Part shown: positions 61,665-64,000 of the stretch, piece by piece
Numbering within the stretch: position 1 is the stretch's first letter
How the letters are laid out: every line of letters starts with the position of its first letter
Origin: Metellina segmentata
Taxonomy: Eukaryota; Arthropoda; Arachnida; Araneae; Tetragnathidae
DNA length: 64,000 nucleotides
Assembly: GCA_947359465.1 (NCBI GenBank)
Contig: OX375873.1
Coordinates: 74,030,278-74,094,277 of the forward strand
Direction of reading: 5' to 3'
Notes under the pieces: model-generated
The model's database searches: none
Seen by the model: the letters and a program-made list of their open reading frames with translations, nothing else
Told to the model about the DNA's origin: nothing
Made by a program: the position numbers and the translations under genes

Positions 61665-61776
61665 ACAGGAGGCGGCCTAATCGGTGTTGCACACGGGCGT
61701 TCAAACAGCTAGCGGCGGGCCTGCAAATACATTACTAAGAACATGTAATAATGTTTATAGTTAGAAAATAAACTAT

Positions 61777-61833
61777 GAGAGAGAGAGAGAGAGAAAGGAG
61801 AGAGAGAAAGAGAGAGAGAGAAAGAGAGAGAGA
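61777..61833. repeat. (GA)n microsatellite
   Basis: An interrupted GA run of about 57 bp, 46 bp after the hAT target duplication. Confidence 0.9.
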
Positions 61834-64000
61834 TCACATCCCTAAGCAGAAGGGCTGCAGTGGGATGTGGAAGGAAGGGGGACTAAGGCTGGGTGGTAGA
61901 GCTGTCCTCTACTCTGCCCCATGATATACTTACGTTTCATTTAAATATTGTATTGAGAGAGTCATGTAATTGTAATGTCCTCATCTGCTGTCTATATAAA
62001 TGTATTTGTTTTGAAAAGCTATCTTTTTAATTTGACACCATGCATAACTACGAACGAATATAATCCAATATAATTTCTTATGGATACAAATATAATACAA
62101 ATTTTATTTGATAAATAAAATGATAAACACGAAGTATTGAATACCAAAATTCTCACGCCTTTCAAAAACCGAGACATTTAAAAAAATTTAATTTAAAATA
62201 CAATCCTCTTTTATTTTAACTGAAAATTTTCTTTGCCTTCCTTGCAGTAATTTTTGTTAAAGAAACAGCCGTAAGGACAGTCACGTTAACATTTCTGCGA
62301 TGGCCATCTTAACAGAAAAACCCTTCCGAACTCTTATGAAAGTAGAAAGCAAACAGCACCCTCTTTTGGGTTTATTTTTCATAAAGAATTCCTCCTCCGT
62401 AAATTACACAAAAGCAAAATGAATTTTAATGCACGCGTCCCATTACCGCGTAATTTAAATCTCGGAACGAACCATTATATATACTTTTCGGGGAAATCAA
62501 ATAAACCCAACAGCACGAACAGCAAGGTCCAGTTCTTCGTCTGGAACGAGTGGCACCTTCCTTCTTAAAAGGGCTTAAGAAAATCATATTTCAAAGATAA
62601 TTGTCGCATTCGGAAAACACCGTCTTCATGGATTTATCCCCCTTCAGTTCTCGAGAACTTGGCCCCTCCTCAAACAGAAGATTCTCTAAAGTTCCTCTTT
62701 TCCTTACGCAAACAATGACATCGGGCGAAAGGTATCTTCCTCAGCAAAAATTATGCAAACACCCGTCTCTGGTGTTGACATTAAAAGAATAACTGCTGAT
62801 ACACGGGGAACGGAAAGAATCAACAGCTCTTGCAAAGCAGGATGTAGGGCCCAAGGCGAACAATTTTTAAGTAAACATTGCCGTAATTTCGACTAGTGAT
62901 ATTCCCTGTTATGTAGCACCCCTCGAGTGAGGGGCGCGTCATAAATTATACTGCTTATTGTTCCTGGGATGTTTTATAATGGAGAAAGAATTCCATAGAA
63001 CGGTGTAGTGTTTGCGTTGGGATATGCTTTTAATTTTTCTTGCTGCGCAATCGATAATAGATGAGAATTCAGGGAGTGTGCGAAGTACCTGTTAACGGAA
63101 GGCGTCAAACTAATTGAATTCCATGTTTTTGTTTTTGTAGAAATGTAACGCCTCAAAATATTGTTATAGGTTTTACCAGTTTATGTGTGGTGAGTGTTCT
63201 TAACTATTGTTTCTCAAATAAAGTTATAATTGAGTTTAAATTACTACAAAGAAGTTTGTTTGAGTTTAATACTAATTTCACTTATTCTTTTAAATCTGCT
63301 TATGATAATTCAAAAAAATGAGGTATCATTGGAAAGAATATTGTACAAACTATTCACATTTCGAAAATTCACTAAACTTGATTTTTGAAAATATTGTGTG
63401 TCAACTCCCATTAGTAGCGCACAGTAAAAATATTGAAGTGATAGGAATATTATTTCGGTAGATATGAATGAACATCGAATAAACTAATTTAGATCTAGGC
63501 ATTACAAACATTCTAGGCCAATAACCACTAAATGGCTGGACGAATAACAGCACAATTCGGAAATGAGCACACGAGGTTAAAATTTGATTTAAATTTGAAT
63601 TTGACGTCAAAATTAAGAGTTGACATTGGAAATTGTAAAGTTTATGTGTGATTATATAGATGACTTTCATAAAAAAGTTATTATTTTGAATAAGAAAAAA
63701 CACCAGCACGTGAAACGGACAAAGCTCAAAAAGTCTGTTTGACGTCGCAACGAAACTGCAGGAAACAGAAGCACGATTTGGTTTGTCTGAAGCAGCAAAA
63801 CTTCTCTGGCAAAGCTTTGTGTTACATAAAGTTAGTGTAAAGTACCTCACATAAATGAGTAAATTACATGATTCTAAAGACACAATGGACCTTATAAAGT
63901 CGTTGGAGTCCTATCATCTGGTCATAGTAACTGCCTTGACTGTCTCACTTCCAGTTTCGCTGTGGATGTTTCCACCCTCGTTTTAAATGATGTTGCAACC
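61834..64000. other. Unassigned end of window
   Basis: Somewhat less AT-rich in parts (62270-62900). No exon or repeat was recognised. The longest open frame of the window, 160 codons on - at 63883-63401, shows no domain, signal or conserved motif and is not annotated. Confidence 0.4.

Larger units (their letters stand above)
60028..61731 (+). mobile_element. hAT element with perfect 8-bp target duplication
   Basis: CAAATACA lies at 60028-60035 and 61724-61731. TIRs CAGGCCCGCCG (60036-60046) and CGGCGGGCCTG (61713-61723) are perfect. A decayed hAT transposase reads along + at 61000-61660, and a family X repeat is nested at 60232-60815. An intact duplication beside a broken coding region suggests that it was mobilised in trans. 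Confidence 0.9.

Noticed and set aside
63401..63883. 160-codon open frame on the minus strand, the longest in the window
   Set aside because: No recognisable domain, Cys/Phe/Ile-heavy composition typical of translated AT-rich DNA, and no splice context or homologous pattern.

Overview
This is nuclear DNA from an animal. It is AT-rich and intron-rich, with GT-AG introns and many dispersed repeats. The two conserved proteins and the style of the transposons and SINEs suggest an arthropod, most likely an arachnid such as a spider. The species is an inference; no marker in the window settles it.

Two complete protein-coding genes lie tail to tail. On the + strand, 933..28110 encodes a TAO-family Ste20 kinase (Tao/TAOK) in 19 coding exons that splice to a 905-residue protein. 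It has an N-terminal kinase domain with every catalytic motif, a Ser-rich linker and a long C-terminal coiled coil. The first coding exon holds only 17 bases; it was found by combining an ATG, a GTAAGA donor and the AG|A split Arg codon. On the - strand, 46121..30054 encodes RNA polymerase III subunit RPC3 (POLR3C) in 11 exons, 516 residues. All intron phases agree in both models. The stop codons are about 1.9 kb apart; after the kinase 3'UTR, about 0.7 kb separates the genes, and it holds a SINE fragment.

The introns are heavily colonised. Kinase intron 3 carries a TTAA-flanked piggyBac-type element and a 2.4-kb element with CAGGG termini that contains another repeat. Other introns hold a 0.5-kb MITE, a hAT transposase relic, a pogo/mariner-like MITE and SINEs. 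RPC3 introns hold a hAT-like relic, a 1.4-kb foldback element, a non-LTR RNase H fragment, a decayed transposon ORF and a hAT-ended element with a Tigger-like remnant.

Upstream of RPC3 (46.1-64 kb) no host gene was recognised. The RPC3 promoter and start region is tandemly duplicated, and the second copy has lost its ATG. Then come a cluster of tRNA-headed SINEs, a giant inverted repeat of two ~2-kb arms around a 656-bp centre (49809..54460), a quiet AT-rich stretch, and a hAT element with a perfect 8-bp target duplication (60036..61723). No rRNA gene, functional tRNA gene or CRISPR array was seen.

The two host genes are unrelated in function: the kinase is a cytoplasmic MAP3K-type/Hippo-activating kinase, while RPC3 is part of the Pol III initiation subcomplex. 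The most unusual structure is the giant inverted repeat; I see no new multi-gene system.
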